Shown here: one piece after another, positions 9,060 to 18,406 of the stretch
How the letters are laid out: each line of letters begins with the position of its first letter
Position numbering within the stretch: position 1 is the first letter of the stretch
NCBI GenBank assembly: GCA_030431475.1
Contig: JAUIJD010000033.1
Location: 1 to 50,534 of the forward strand
DNA: 50,534 nt
Direction: 5' to 3'
DNA from: Verrucomicrobiia bacterium
Lineage (GTDB): Bacteria > Verrucomicrobiota > Verrucomicrobiia > Verrucomicrobiales > Akkermansiaceae
The notes under the pieces: generated by a model
The model's input: the letters and a program-made list of their open reading frames with translations, nothing else
Database searches by the model: none
What the model was told of the DNA's origin: nothing
Position numbers and translations under genes: made by a program

Positions 9060-9510
9060 CTTCCGAGAGGCTCGCCCGGTCGTCCGGGTTTTCCCGGATT
9101 TCCGGCAGGCCGCCCGCGTGGCACCGTCGTTTGTGGCGCTGCCAGGCGGCGAGGGCTCCGATCCATGCGGCGAAGAAGAGCAGGATCGCCAGCCAGTGGG
9201 GGATGACGAGAACGTAGGAGTGGTCCTCCGCGGATCGCTCCAGCGCCGGAATCTGGAACCAGGCGATCCGGTCGAGGTTGTCGAGGGTCCAGGTCCAGTC
9301 GTCGAGCGTCGTGGAGCTGTCTTTCAGGCTGGCGTCGTCGGTTCCGAAGCGCAGCGTGCCGCCTCCGTGGGAGAAGAAGATCGAGCGGCCCGGACGCACG
9401 AACATCCATCCGCGGCCGCCCTGCATCGACCACCACCACAGCCACGCGAGAAAGGGCGGAAACGGGAGCCCCAGCCAGAACAGCATCGAACGGTACCAGG
9501 GTCGCGGCAT
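9022..9510 (-). CDS. Small membrane protein, function unknown
   Basis: About 162 residues with two hydrophobic segments: one near the start (LFWLGLPFPPFLAWLWWW) and one near residue 115-135 (HWLAILLFFAAWIGALAAW). The middle contains many Trp, Asp and Ser residues. I do not recognise the family. The frame stays open to an ATG at 9552 inside upp, but the ATG at 9510 lies 14 bases after the upp stop and is preferred. It is probably co-transcribed with upp. Confidence 0.6.
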   Translation of the reverse strand: MPRPWYRSMLFWLGLPFPPFLAWLWWWSMQGGRGWMFVRPGRSIFFSHGGGTLRFGTDDASLKDSSTTLDDWTWTLDNLDRIAWFQIPALERSAEDHSYVLVIPHWLAILLFFAAWIGALAAWQRHKRRCHAGGLPEIRENPDDRASLSEVSEPPPRVRGDR

Positions 9511-9523
9511 GGGGGGCCGGTTC

Positions 9524-10141
9524 TCAGGTTCCGAAGATGCGGTCCCCGGCATCGCCGAGGCCGGGAAGGATGTAGCCCTTCGCGTTGAGGCAGCGGTCGA
9601 GGGCGGCGGTGAAGATCGGAAGATCCGGGTGGGCCCGGTGCAGGGTGTCCACCCCTTCCGGAGCGGCCACGAGGCAGGCGAAACGAAGTCGTACGGCGCC
9701 GGCGGCGCGCAGTCGCGTGACCGCCTCGGCCGCCGAGCCGCCGGTGGCGAGCATGGGATCGAGGACGATCACCTCGGCCTTCGGCAGTTCCGGCGGGGTC
9801 TTGAAATAGTAGGGTTCGGGGCGGAGCGTCTCCTCGTTGCGAGCGAGCCCGATGTGGGCGGTCGAGGCCTCGGGAAGGAGGTCGAGGAAGCCGTCGAAGA
9901 ACCCGATGCCGGCGCGCAGGATGGGCGCGAGGATGATGGGCCGGCTGGGGGTGACACCGCTGGTCACCTCCAGCGGCGTCTCGCAGGGGACCGGCTCGGT
10001 TTCGAGATTCGCGGTGACGGCGGGCACCATGAGCGAGGCGACCCGGCGGACGTGGGAGCGGAAGCGCTGGGGCGGACAGTGGCGGTCGCGCAGCAGGGTG
10101 AGTTCGGCGTGGATCAGGGGATGGTCGACGACCTCTAGCAT
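9524..10141 (-). CDS. upp: Uracil phosphoribosyltransferase
   Basis: Type I phosphoribosyltransferase of 205 residues that converts uracil and PRPP to UMP (pyrimidine salvage). The PRPP-binding loop VIVLDPMLATGGSA and the C-terminal uracil-binding GDAGDRIFGT are both present. The frame extends to 10183, but the ATG at 10141 gives MLEVVDHPLI, which aligns with the usual UPRT start and length (about 208). It is divergent from the nucleoid-associated protein gene at 10301. Confidence 0.9.
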   Translation of the reverse strand: MLEVVDHPLIHAELTLLRDRHCPPQRFRSHVRRVASLMVPAVTANLETEPVPCETPLEVTSGVTPSRPIILAPILRAGIGFFDGFLDLLPEASTAHIGLARNEETLRPEPYYFKTPPELPKAEVIVLDPMLATGGSAAEAVTRLRAAGAVRLRFACLVAAPEGVDTLHRAHPDLPIFTAALDRCLNAKGYILPGLGDAGDRIFGT

Positions 10142-10300
10142 GCGCCGAGGCTGCGCATCGACGGGCCGCCTGAGAAGTGCCAAGTTTCAGGGAGGCGGCG
10201 GGGGGCTCGTCCGGCGAACTCCGGACAGGCGGAATGCGAGAAACGGGGCGCCCGACCGTTTGATCATTGCGCGTCGCGTTGAAGTGGCTACGGAGGCGCG

Positions 10301-11365
10301 GTGAATCTGCATCTGGACTTTGAGAAGGCGAACATCTCGGGACTGGTTCTGGCCAAGGTCGGAAACCCGGCCCGGGACGAACCGCTGCAGACCTCGAAGA
10401 AGTTGTTCGCGGTCTCCGAGGACGACCAGAAGCTGCTCACGCCCATCTTCCTGAAGCCGTTCCGCAACCTGATCGGGCAGCGCTTCGATCACCACACCTC
10501 GCTCGAGCAGCATGAGATGAACGGCTGCGCGGCGGCGGTGTTCGAGGACAGCGGTGCGTTGCTCGACAAGGGACGCGAGATCGCGCAGCGGCTCTATTCC
10601 AAGTCGAACCACCCGAACATCAAGTCGGGCGACCTGTGCGTGAGCCTGGTCGAGGGCATCGCCTGCGACGGCGAGGTCAAGCGGGGGATCTGCATCCTCA
10701 AGTCGGAGAGCGTCACGCCCTTTCTCAGCATCTCGACCCGCGGCGACGACCTCGAGCTTCACACCGAGCAGGGGATCAACCCGGAGCGCATCGACAAGGG
10801 CTGCCTGATCCTCGAGCACTTCCAGGCGAAGGGGTTCTACGTGCTGACCTTCGACCGGGCGGGGGCCGAGTCCCGCTTCTGGGTGCGGGATTTCCTCGGC
10901 GTGGTGCCGATCGCCGACGCCAACCTGGTCAGCCGGCGCGTGGCGGAGATGGCCGTCTCGGCGGTGACCGGCGGCGATGAGGAATCGGACGACGCCCCGG
11001 CTCCCTGGGAACGCAAGAAGGCGGCGCAGGAGGCGCTCGGCTACTTCAAGGGGAACAAGAACTTCAGCCTGGCGGAATTCGAGGAGCAGGCGCTCCGGAC
11101 GCCGGAGGCGCGGGCGCGCTTCGCCGAGGAGAAGCGGCGGGCCGAGGAGGACGAGGGACTGAAGATCGAGGATGGCTTCGCGATTGCGAAGCGGGAGGCC
11201 TCCAAGGCGCGCAAGCTGATGGCGACGTTGATGCGGCTCGACACCGGCGTGGAGCTGAAGATCAAGCCGAAGGCGCTCGAGGCGAAGGAGCCGGTCATCG
11301 AGAAGGGTTTCGACGAGGAGCGCGGCATGAAGTTCGTGAAGGTCTACTACCGGAGCGAGTTCTGA
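10301..11365 (+). CDS. Nucleoid-associated protein (NdpA/YejK, 37-kDa family)
   Basis: 354 residues matching the NA37/YejK family throughout, e.g. the early LVLAKVGNPA-type segment and the central GIACDGEVKRG region. YejK is a minor nucleoid protein in E. coli whose role is not well defined. The start is GTG, preceded by GGAG at 10292-10295. The charged C-terminal third (about 230-354) is rich in Glu, Lys and Arg. The gene ends 10 bases before the heme O synthase gene, so it may lead that operon, although the functions look unrelated. Confidence 0.85.
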   Translation: MNLHLDFEKANISGLVLAKVGNPARDEPLQTSKKLFAVSEDDQKLLTPIFLKPFRNLIGQRFDHHTSLEQHEMNGCAAAVFEDSGALLDKGREIAQRLYSKSNHPNIKSGDLCVSLVEGIACDGEVKRGICILKSESVTPFLSISTRGDDLELHTEQGINPERIDKGCLILEHFQAKGFYVLTFDRAGAESRFWVRDFLGVVPIADANLVSRRVAEMAVSAVTGGDEESDDAPAPWERKKAAQEALGYFKGNKNFSLAEFEEQALRTPEARARFAEEKRRAEEDEGLKIEDGFAIAKREASKARKLMATLMRLDTGVELKIKPKALEAKEPVIEKGFDEERGMKFVKVYYRSEF

Positions 11366-11375
11366 TTCGGGAGCG

Positions 11376-12290
11376 ATGAGCGAGGAACCGACCGCTGACA
11401 GGCCCGAGAATCCCGCGCCGCGATTGCGCGAGGATCTGATGGTGCTGATGAAGGTGCGGCTGAACGTCTTTGTTCTGCACACGACCTTCTTCGGCTTCCT
11501 GCTGGCGTCGAAGTCGGGCGGCATCGACTGGATGCTGTTGGCGCACACCCTCGGCGGCACGGCGCTGGCGGCGTTCGGGTCGGCCGCCTTCAACCAGTTG
11601 ATGGAGGTCGATCTCGACGCCCGGATGCGGCGCACGGCGGACCGTCCGCTGCCGTCCCGGCGGATGGATCCCCTGTTCGCCTTCGGGGTCGGCTGGATGC
11701 TCTCGGCGGCGGGCATCATCCACCTCTCGGTGAAGGTGGGGCCGCTGCCGGCGATCCTGGCGGCGGTGACGGTGGCGGTCTATGTCTTCATCTACACGCC
11801 GCTGAAGCGCTACAGCAGCACCAACACCCTGGTCGGGGCGGTGCCCGGGGCGATTCCCCCGGTGATGGGATGGACGGCGGTGCCCGGCCACGAGCTCGAT
11901 GGGGCGGCGTTGTTCCTCTTTGTGCTGCTGTTCCTGTGGCAGCTTCCCCACTTCGTCGCAATCTCGTGGCTGGTCCGCGAGGAATACGAGCAGGCGGGCT
12001 ACCGGATGTGGAGCAACGGCGACGTGAGCGGTCGCCGCAGCGGCCTGCTCAGCGCGGTCTTTTCCCTGATGCTGGCGGTGCTGCCGGTGTGGCCGTGGCT
12101 CGCCGGCTGGACGCCGGGCTTGCCGGGCCACGTGGCGCTGGGCGGAGGCGTCCTTCTCGGGCTGATGATGGCGGCGCTTTCCGGTCGTTTCATGCGCGAC
12201 GGCGAGCGGAGCTCCTTCCGGCGGCTGTTCCTCTTCACCTTGCTCTACCTGCCACTCGAACTCGGATTGCTTGCGTTCGCGTGGCGCTAG
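11376..12290 (+). CDS. ctaB: Heme O synthase (protoheme IX farnesyltransferase)
   Basis: UbiA-superfamily membrane prenyltransferase of 304 residues with about eight hydrophobic segments. The Asp-rich substrate motif is clear in NQLMEVDLDARMRRTADRP, and YTPLKR in the next loop is typical of CtaB/CyoE. It farnesylates heme B to heme O for terminal oxidases. GGGAG precedes the ATG. It begins a run of cytochrome-oxidase assembly genes: two Sco-like proteins and a DUF420 protein follow at short or overlapping distances. Confidence 0.93.
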   Translation: MSEEPTADRPENPAPRLREDLMVLMKVRLNVFVLHTTFFGFLLASKSGGIDWMLLAHTLGGTALAAFGSAAFNQLMEVDLDARMRRTADRPLPSRRMDPLFAFGVGWMLSAAGIIHLSVKVGPLPAILAAVTVAVYVFIYTPLKRYSSTNTLVGAVPGAIPPVMGWTAVPGHELDGAALFLFVLLFLWQLPHFVAISWLVREEYEQAGYRMWSNGDVSGRRSGLLSAVFSLMLAVLPVWPWLAGWTPGLPGHVALGGGVLLGLMMAALSGRFMRDGERSSFRRLFLFTLLYLPLELGLLAFAWR

Positions 12291-12314
12291 TCTAGGTTCC
12301 GCGGCCCCAGCCCG

Positions 12315-13109
12315 ATGAGACCCGACATCGAGAATCTCGAACCCGCCGAGCGCGACCCGAAGAAGCTGCGTCGTACGGCTATCATCCTGGTGGCGATGAT
12401 GGTGGTCGGATCGATCCTGGTCCTGATCGCCTACAACCGCAAGGCGGCGAAGCTGGCCGAGGACGACCGCCCGGCCTTCGTCACGCGGCTGCGCCTCGAC
12501 AAGCACGACTTCAAGCTCTGGCGGCAGGATGAAAGCGAGGCCAGCCTGCTGGACCTCACGGGGGACGTTTTCGTCATCGTGCCCGTCGTCTTCCGCGAGC
12601 CGGACGGGTGGGAGACGACCCGCGCGGTGCTGCTGGAGCTCCGGGAGCGCTACGGCGACCGCGACGACTTCCACCTGGTGACCATCACCCTCGACCCGGA
12701 GAACGAGCCCCCCCGGGAACTGGCGGAGATCGCGGAGGATCTCGGCGCCGAGCTGCCCTTCTGGTGGGTGGCCGGGGCGCGCCAGGAGAGCATCCACAAG
12801 TATTTCAAGAACGTCCTTCAGGCGGGGATCATGCCCGAGCGCGAGGATGGGAAGTGGGTCTACGACACGGCGATCACGCTGGTCGACCGCGATCGCCACG
12901 TGCGGCGGCCGACGGTGCGGGCGCGGAAGCCGAGCGGCCGCGAGCTGAACCATCGGAACCCGGTGAAGCTCGACTTCGAGGAAGCCGCGCGCTGGGACGC
13001 GGAAGGTCGCGGCGAGGGCCTGGAGAAGACCAACGTCGAGACGATGAAGGAGATGCTTTTCAAGACCATCGACGAACTGCTGGCCGCCGAGCCCGAGGAC
13101 GAGACATGA
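12315..13109 (+). CDS. Degenerate Sco/thioredoxin-fold membrane protein
   Basis: 264 residues: one N-terminal membrane anchor (about 21-40) and a thioredoxin-like domain. It aligns along its length with the next protein, sharing LLEL..RYGD..DF, TLDPE and LVDRD stretches. At the place of the neighbour's CPKC it has EPDG (95-98), and the neighbour's copper-ligand-like histidine is Y183 here. It therefore cannot bind copper or do thiol chemistry the way Sco does. The stop overlaps the next start (ATGA at 13106-13109). A chaperone or scaffold role in oxidase assembly is a guess from context. Confidence 0.75.
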   Translation: MRPDIENLEPAERDPKKLRRTAIILVAMMVVGSILVLIAYNRKAAKLAEDDRPAFVTRLRLDKHDFKLWRQDESEASLLDLTGDVFVIVPVVFREPDGWETTRAVLLELRERYGDRDDFHLVTITLDPENEPPRELAEIAEDLGAELPFWWVAGARQESIHKYFKNVLQAGIMPEREDGKWVYDTAITLVDRDRHVRRPTVRARKPSGRELNHRNPVKLDFEEAARWDAEGRGEGLEKTNVETMKEMLFKTIDELLAAEPEDET

Positions 13110-13804
13110 AGATCCGAATCATCGCCATCTATGCCTTCGTGATCGTCGCCTCGGTGGCGATGATCGTGTTCTTCAAGAAGGTCGCCGACCGGGTGCCGGA
13201 GACGCCGGTCGCGTCGAATGTGGGCCGGGAGGAGGTCGACACCTACTTTCCGATCACCGCGGACCTCGAGATGACGCGTCAGGACGGTGAAAGCGTGAAG
13301 CTGAGTGATCTCAAGGGAAAGGTCACGGTGCTGGCGCAGTTCTTCGCCGTGTGTCCGAAGTGCGCGGTGCGCAACGGCGGGGACCTGCTGGAATTGTACA
13401 AGACCTTCGGGGACGATGAGGATTTCCAGCTGCTGTGCATTTCCGTCGACCCGGAAACCGACGGCGTCGAGGAACTCGCCGCCTACGCGGAGACGCTGGG
13501 CGCCGATGCGTCGAACTGGTGGTTCGCGCGCACCGGGGACCAGGCGGAGGTGCATCGCTTTCTCGAAGAGGAGCTGAAGTTCTTCCGCATCGCCGAGCGC
13601 ACCGACCCGATCGACATCGCCTCGAACGGCCGCTACGCCCACGATCTCGACCTGCTGCTGGTGGATCGGGACCTGAATGTCGTCGACAAGTACCCGCTGG
13701 CCGACGCCGCGTCGGAGGAAGGCCGGAAGCTGGATCCGACCCGCTACGACCGCGAGAAGCACGAACTCTACGAGCGCATCCGCAAGGAACTGGGAGATGA
13801 GTGA
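13106..13804 (+). CDS. Sco1/SenC-like copper-binding assembly protein
   Basis: 232 residues with an N-terminal anchor (about 4-24) and an exported thioredoxin-like domain. C83 and C86 form CPKC and H179 (GRYAHD) sits before the last strand; these are the likely copper ligands. Classical Sco proteins have CxxxC, so the CxxC spacing is a variant also compatible with a thiol reductase. It is predicted to deliver copper to, or reduce, the CuA site of cytochrome c oxidase. The open frame extends far upstream through the preceding gene, but the real ATG is at 13106. It overlaps the DUF420 gene by 8 bases. Confidence 0.85.
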   Translation: MKIRIIAIYAFVIVASVAMIVFFKKVADRVPETPVASNVGREEVDTYFPITADLEMTRQDGESVKLSDLKGKVTVLAQFFAVCPKCAVRNGGDLLELYKTFGDDEDFQLLCISVDPETDGVEELAAYAETLGADASNWWFARTGDQAEVHRFLEEELKFFRIAERTDPIDIASNGRYAHDLDLLLVDRDLNVVDKYPLADAASEEGRKLDPTRYDREKHELYERIRKELGDE

Positions 13805-14357
13805 GCGGGCGGAATGGCTGGCGCGTCCGGCGAAGGAGGAACTGGCCCGGAAGCTCCGGGTCGTGGCGTGGATTGTCTCGGCGGTGGTGCTGCTGCTCGT
13901 CGGGTTGATGCAGCGGGTGAGGCTGCCGCTGCCGGAAGGCTGGGACACCTCGATGCTGCCGCCCTTTCACGCCACGGTGAACGCGCTGGGGGCGGTGGTG
14001 CTGGTCGCCGCGCTGGTCTTCATCAAGCGTGGCCGGGTGGGGCTGCATCGCGCGGCGATGATGGTGGCGATGGTGCTCTCGGTGCTGTTCCTGCTCTCCT
14101 ACGTCGCCTACCACATCACCAACGATCCGACGACCTACCCGGAGGATGCGCCGATGCGGGGGCTCTACCTCGCGCTGTTGTTGACCCACATCGTCTCGGC
14201 GGCGGTGAGCTTCCCCTTCATCCTCTTCACCTTCATCGCGGCGTGGACGAACCGCTTCACCGCGCATCGGCGGCTGGCCCGCTGGGTGTTTCCGCTCTGG
14301 CTCTACGTCGCGGTGACCGGTCCGGTCTGCTACCTGATGCTGCGGCCGTACTACTGA
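13797..14357 (+). CDS. DUF420 membrane protein, oxidase assembly
   Basis: 186 residues with five likely membrane helices and conserved histidines (PPFHATVN, YHITND, THIVSA, HRRLARW) typical of DUF420 (YozB/CtaM-like). CtaM in staphylococci is required for heme A-type oxidase maturation, which fits this operon. The start at 13797 overlaps the end of the Sco-like gene by 8 bases; the frame is open further upstream but that part translates to non-homologous sequence. It is the last gene of the operon. Confidence 0.88.
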   Translation: MSERAEWLARPAKEELARKLRVVAWIVSAVVLLLVGLMQRVRLPLPEGWDTSMLPPFHATVNALGAVVLVAALVFIKRGRVGLHRAAMMVAMVLSVLFLLSYVAYHITNDPTTYPEDAPMRGLYLALLLTHIVSAAVSFPFILFTFIAAWTNRFTAHRRLARWVFPLWLYVAVTGPVCYLMLRPYY

Positions 14358-14361
14358 GTGA

Positions 14362-14536
14362 GGGAGCGCCGGTGATTTCTGGAACATTTCGCTCCCGGAT
14401 ACGGCCGGTGCGGGAGGACGGGGAGCGGCTCCTTTCAGGGGCCGTGAGCCGGGAGGGAGGATTTCCATCCTCACCGGTCGGACGGACCGACGACCGAAGG
14501 TCGCGCTCCCGGCTGATGGCGCTTCGGAAAGCGCCA
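14362..14536. repeat. Hairpin-rich intergenic region
   Basis: The 231-base gap before hisD holds at least five perfect small inverted repeats in a row: GGGAGCG 14362-14368 with CGCTCCC 14390-14396; GAGGAT 14457-14462 with ATCCTC 14467-14472; GTCGG 14477-14481 with CCGAC 14487-14491; CGACC 14491-14495 with GGTCG 14499-14503; and TGGCGCTT 14517-14524 with AAGCGCCA 14529-14536. Loops of the last four are 3-5 bases. None is followed by a T-tract. This resembles a mosaic of REP-like elements more than a single terminator. Confidence 0.6.
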
Positions 14537-14588
14537 CTCCGCCAAAACGCGCTTGGCCAACCCGGCCACGGGCGACACCTTTCCGCGC

Positions 14589-15875
<1,287 letters not shown>

Positions 15876-15885
15876 TCGGCCGGAG

Positions 15886-16779
15886 CTACGGTTTGCGGGT
15901 CGAGGGCGCCCCGGCTCCAAGGGCGTCGACGATGGTGCGGACGTTGTGCCGGACCATCGCTTCGTAGCTTTCGGCGGTGGTGCCGTCGGCGATGAGCGGG
16001 TCGGCGATGCGGACCCCGAGGTCACGGGCGAGGGTCTGAAGCGTCTTCGGATTGGACGTGTCTTCGGGGAAGACGGCCGGGACCCCCGACTCGCGGATCT
16101 GGTCGACCAGTTCGGCGAGGCTTTTCGCATCGGGCATCTGCTCGCGGTTGAGTCCCTGGACCGGAAGCGCGGTGAATCCGAAGTCGTGGCAAAAGTAGCC
16201 GAAGGCGGCGTGGGCGGTGGCGAGCACGCGGCGGTCGGCCGGAAGGCGGGCGACCTGGCGTCGCGTCCAGTGCTCGAGGGCATCGAGTCGCTGCCGGTAC
16301 TCAAGGGCGCGGCGGCGGTAGTCGTCGGCGCCGTCGGGGTCGGCTTCGGCGAAGGTGCCGGCTGTGACGCTGGCGGCGCGCCGGAAGGCGTCGATGGAGT
16401 GCCACCAGTGGGGGTCGACCTCGCCTTCATGGTTGTGTTCGGGATGATCGCAGGATCCGGCGAGGGAGGGCAGCGACTCGCCGATCTCAACGAGCCGGGT
16501 GCCGTCGGACAGCAGGGTCCGGAGCGAGGGGAGGTAGCTTTCGAGACCCTTGCCCGAGGCCAGACAGAGGTCCATGTCGCTCGCCTGGCGCAGGTTCTCC
16601 GGCGTCGGCTCGAAATCGTGCGGGTCGTCGGTTTTGCCGACCAGCTCGACGATCTCGACCCGCTCGCCGCCGACTTCGCGGGCGAGATCGGCGAGCAGGG
16701 GGTGGAGCGTGGCCACCTTGAGCTCCGCGGCCGGACAGGCGAGGACGAGGCCGCCGAGGATGGAGAGGACGGTGCGCAT
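15886..16779 (-). CDS. Zinc/manganese ABC transporter substrate-binding protein
   Basis: 297 residues with a signal peptide (cleavage near residue 19) and the cluster A-I metal receptor fold. Likely metal ligands are in KTDDPHDFEP, DPHWWHS, ATAHAAFGYF and FPEDTSNPKT. A short His/Glu stretch (CDHPEHNHEGE) replaces the long His-rich loop of ZnuA. The frame extends to 16950 but the ATG at 16779 gives the signal peptide. No ABC ATPase or permease is adjacent, so the partners are elsewhere or it works alone. Zn versus Mn cannot be decided from sequence. Confidence 0.85.
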   Translation of the reverse strand: MRTVLSILGGLVLACPAAELKVATLHPLLADLAREVGGERVEIVELVGKTDDPHDFEPTPENLRQASDMDLCLASGKGLESYLPSLRTLLSDGTRLVEIGESLPSLAGSCDHPEHNHEGEVDPHWWHSIDAFRRAASVTAGTFAEADPDGADDYRRRALEYRQRLDALEHWTRRQVARLPADRRVLATAHAAFGYFCHDFGFTALPVQGLNREQMPDAKSLAELVDQIRESGVPAVFPEDTSNPKTLQTLARDLGVRIADPLIADGTTAESYEAMVRHNVRTIVDALGAGAPSTRKP

Positions 16780-16829
16780 GGGGGGACGATGACGACTCCG
16801 GACGGAAGTGCAAGTGATTTGCGTTAGCA

Positions 16830-16867
16830 GGGCTTGCCTGCCGCCGCCTGGCTGGGTAGGCAGGCCC
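16830..16867 (+). repeat. Inverted repeat directly upstream of maf
   Basis: GGGCTTGCCT at 16830-16839 pairs with AGGCAGGCCC at 16858-16867, with one G-T position in ten. The right arm ends one base before the GTG start of maf, so in RNA the hairpin would cover the translation initiation region. There is no T-tract. It could hold down maf translation or be a chance structure. Confidence 0.45.
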
Positions 16868-16868
16868 G

Positions 16869-17441
16869 GTGAAAATCGTTCTGGCATCGGGATCTCCGCG
16901 GCGAAGGGAGCTGCTGGAAGCGGCGGGCCTGGTGTTCGAGGTGAGGCCATCGCCGGCGGAGGAGCTGCACGACGAATCCCTGGCTCCCGATGAGCTTTGC
17001 GAGCGCAACGCCGAGCTGAAGGCGCGGGCGGTCGAGGCGCCGGGGGCGGCGGTCATCGGCGCGGACACGCTGGTGTATCTCGACGACAAGCCGCTCGGGA
17101 AACCGAGGAGCCTGGACGAGGCGCGCGCCATGCTACGACGGCTTTCGGGCCGCGAGCACGTGGTCTGCACGGGGGTCTGCGTCGTCGGGCCGGAGGGGGT
17201 CGCCGACTGTTTTCACGAGACGACGGCGGTTCGCTTCAAGGACTTCGGCGACGAGGTCATCGAGGCCTACCTCGGCCGGGTTGATCCGCTGGACAAGGCC
17301 GGAGCGTACGGCATTCAGGAACACGGAGAGATGCTGGTCGAGAGCATCGAGGGGGCGTTCGACAACGTGATGGGCCTGCCGGTCGCACGCCTGCAGGTGG
17401 CGCTCGGTGCTTGCGACGTCGGTCGCGGCGGCCTTGAATGA
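16869..17441 (+). CDS. maf: Maf/YhdE-family nucleotide pyrophosphatase
   Basis: 190 residues with all Maf signatures: ASGSPRRREL near the start, GADTLV, DKAGAYGIQ and NVMGLP. These enzymes hydrolyse dTTP/UTP and modified nucleotides to monophosphates (house-cleaning). The start is GTG. Its stop overlaps the next start (ATGA at 17438-17441), opening a three-gene run with the lipid kinase and the SanA-like gene. Confidence 0.93.
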   Translation: MKIVLASGSPRRRELLEAAGLVFEVRPSPAEELHDESLAPDELCERNAELKARAVEAPGAAVIGADTLVYLDDKPLGKPRSLDEARAMLRRLSGREHVVCTGVCVVGPEGVADCFHETTAVRFKDFGDEVIEAYLGRVDPLDKAGAYGIQEHGEMLVESIEGAFDNVMGLPVARLQVALGACDVGRGGLE

Positions 17442-18406
17442 GCGCGATGGAACTGCCGCCGAGATATCCGGTGCTCTTCAACCCGAAGGCGCGCAGTCAG
17501 CGTGGTCGCAGGGCGCTCGAGTTCCTCATGGACAATGCCGCCGGGCTGGCGCTCTACGCGACCCGCTCGGGGGAGGAGGCGCATGCCCTGGCGCGGAAGT
17601 TCGCCGAGGACGGCGAGCCGATCGTGATCGCGGCCGGCGGGGACGGCACCCTCAACGCGGTGGTGCAGGGGCTGGCCGGTTCGAAGACGGCGCTCGGCGT
17701 GCTGCCGACCGGGACGATGAATGTTTTCGCGCGCGAACTCGGCATCCCCTACGACAACCTCGACCGGGCCTTCGAGGTCATCCTCGAGGGCAACGTCAAG
17801 GAGGTCGACCTCTTCGAGGCCAACGGCACGCCCTTCGTGCAGATGGCGGGGGTGGGGTTCGACGCGGCGGTGATCGAGGAGACGACCTGGGAAAGCAAGA
17901 AGGTGCTCGGGCCGCTGGCCTACCTCCTCTCGGCGGTGAAGGTGCTCGGCGAGAAGCCGCCGCGCATGGTGGTGACCGGCGACGACGGTCAACGCGAGGA
18001 AGGCGTCGCGGTGCTCGCGGGCAACGGCTCGCTTTACGGCGGACAGTTCAAGTTGTTCCACCGCGCCGACAACCAGGACGCGAAGCTGGATGTGCTGGTC
18101 TTCAAGGAGGCCGGCTACAAGCTGGTGCTCGACTCGCTGCGCGGCGCGCTGGGCAAGGTCGACCTCGACGGCTCGACGGTGGCGTATTTCCAATCGCGGG
18201 CGCTCAAGGTCGATGCCGACCGCGAAGTGCCGCTGGAGGTGGATGGCGAGTTGATCGGAAGGACCCGGAACGTGTGCTTCGGCGACGATCATCCGGAGCG
18301 GTTGCGGGTGCTGGCCCCGAGGGAGCCGATCGGGACCCGCTTCGAGGAGGCGATGAAGGCGATGATGGCGTGGACCAAGAAGACGGTCGGAGGTCCGCAG
18401 GGGTGA
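17438..18406 (+). CDS. Diacylglycerol kinase-family lipid kinase
   Basis: 322 residues of the DagK/YegS family. The nucleotide-binding GGDGT is at about residues 67-71, preceded by a NPKA stretch near residue 15, and the GVGFDA and GNGSLYGGQF segments typical of the second domain follow. It is predicted to phosphorylate diacylglycerol or a related lipid at the membrane. Four-base overlaps join it both to maf and, if the GTG start is right, to the SanA-like gene. The exact lipid substrate is unknown. Confidence 0.88.
   Translation: MSAMELPPRYPVLFNPKARSQRGRRALEFLMDNAAGLALYATRSGEEAHALARKFAEDGEPIVIAAGGDGTLNAVVQGLAGSKTALGVLPTGTMNVFARELGIPYDNLDRAFEVILEGNVKEVDLFEANGTPFVQMAGVGFDAAVIEETTWESKKVLGPLAYLLSAVKVLGEKPPRMVVTGDDGQREEGVAVLAGNGSLYGGQFKLFHRADNQDAKLDVLVFKEAGYKLVLDSLRGALGKVDLDGSTVAYFQSRALKVDADREVPLEVDGELIGRTRNVCFGDDHPERLRVLAPREPIGTRFEEAMKAMMAWTKKTVGGPQG

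Noticed and set aside
16801-16825. Zur/Fur-like box before the metal receptor gene
   Set aside because: Only GCAA-N5-TTGC is symmetric, too short to call an operator without a genome-wide motif.
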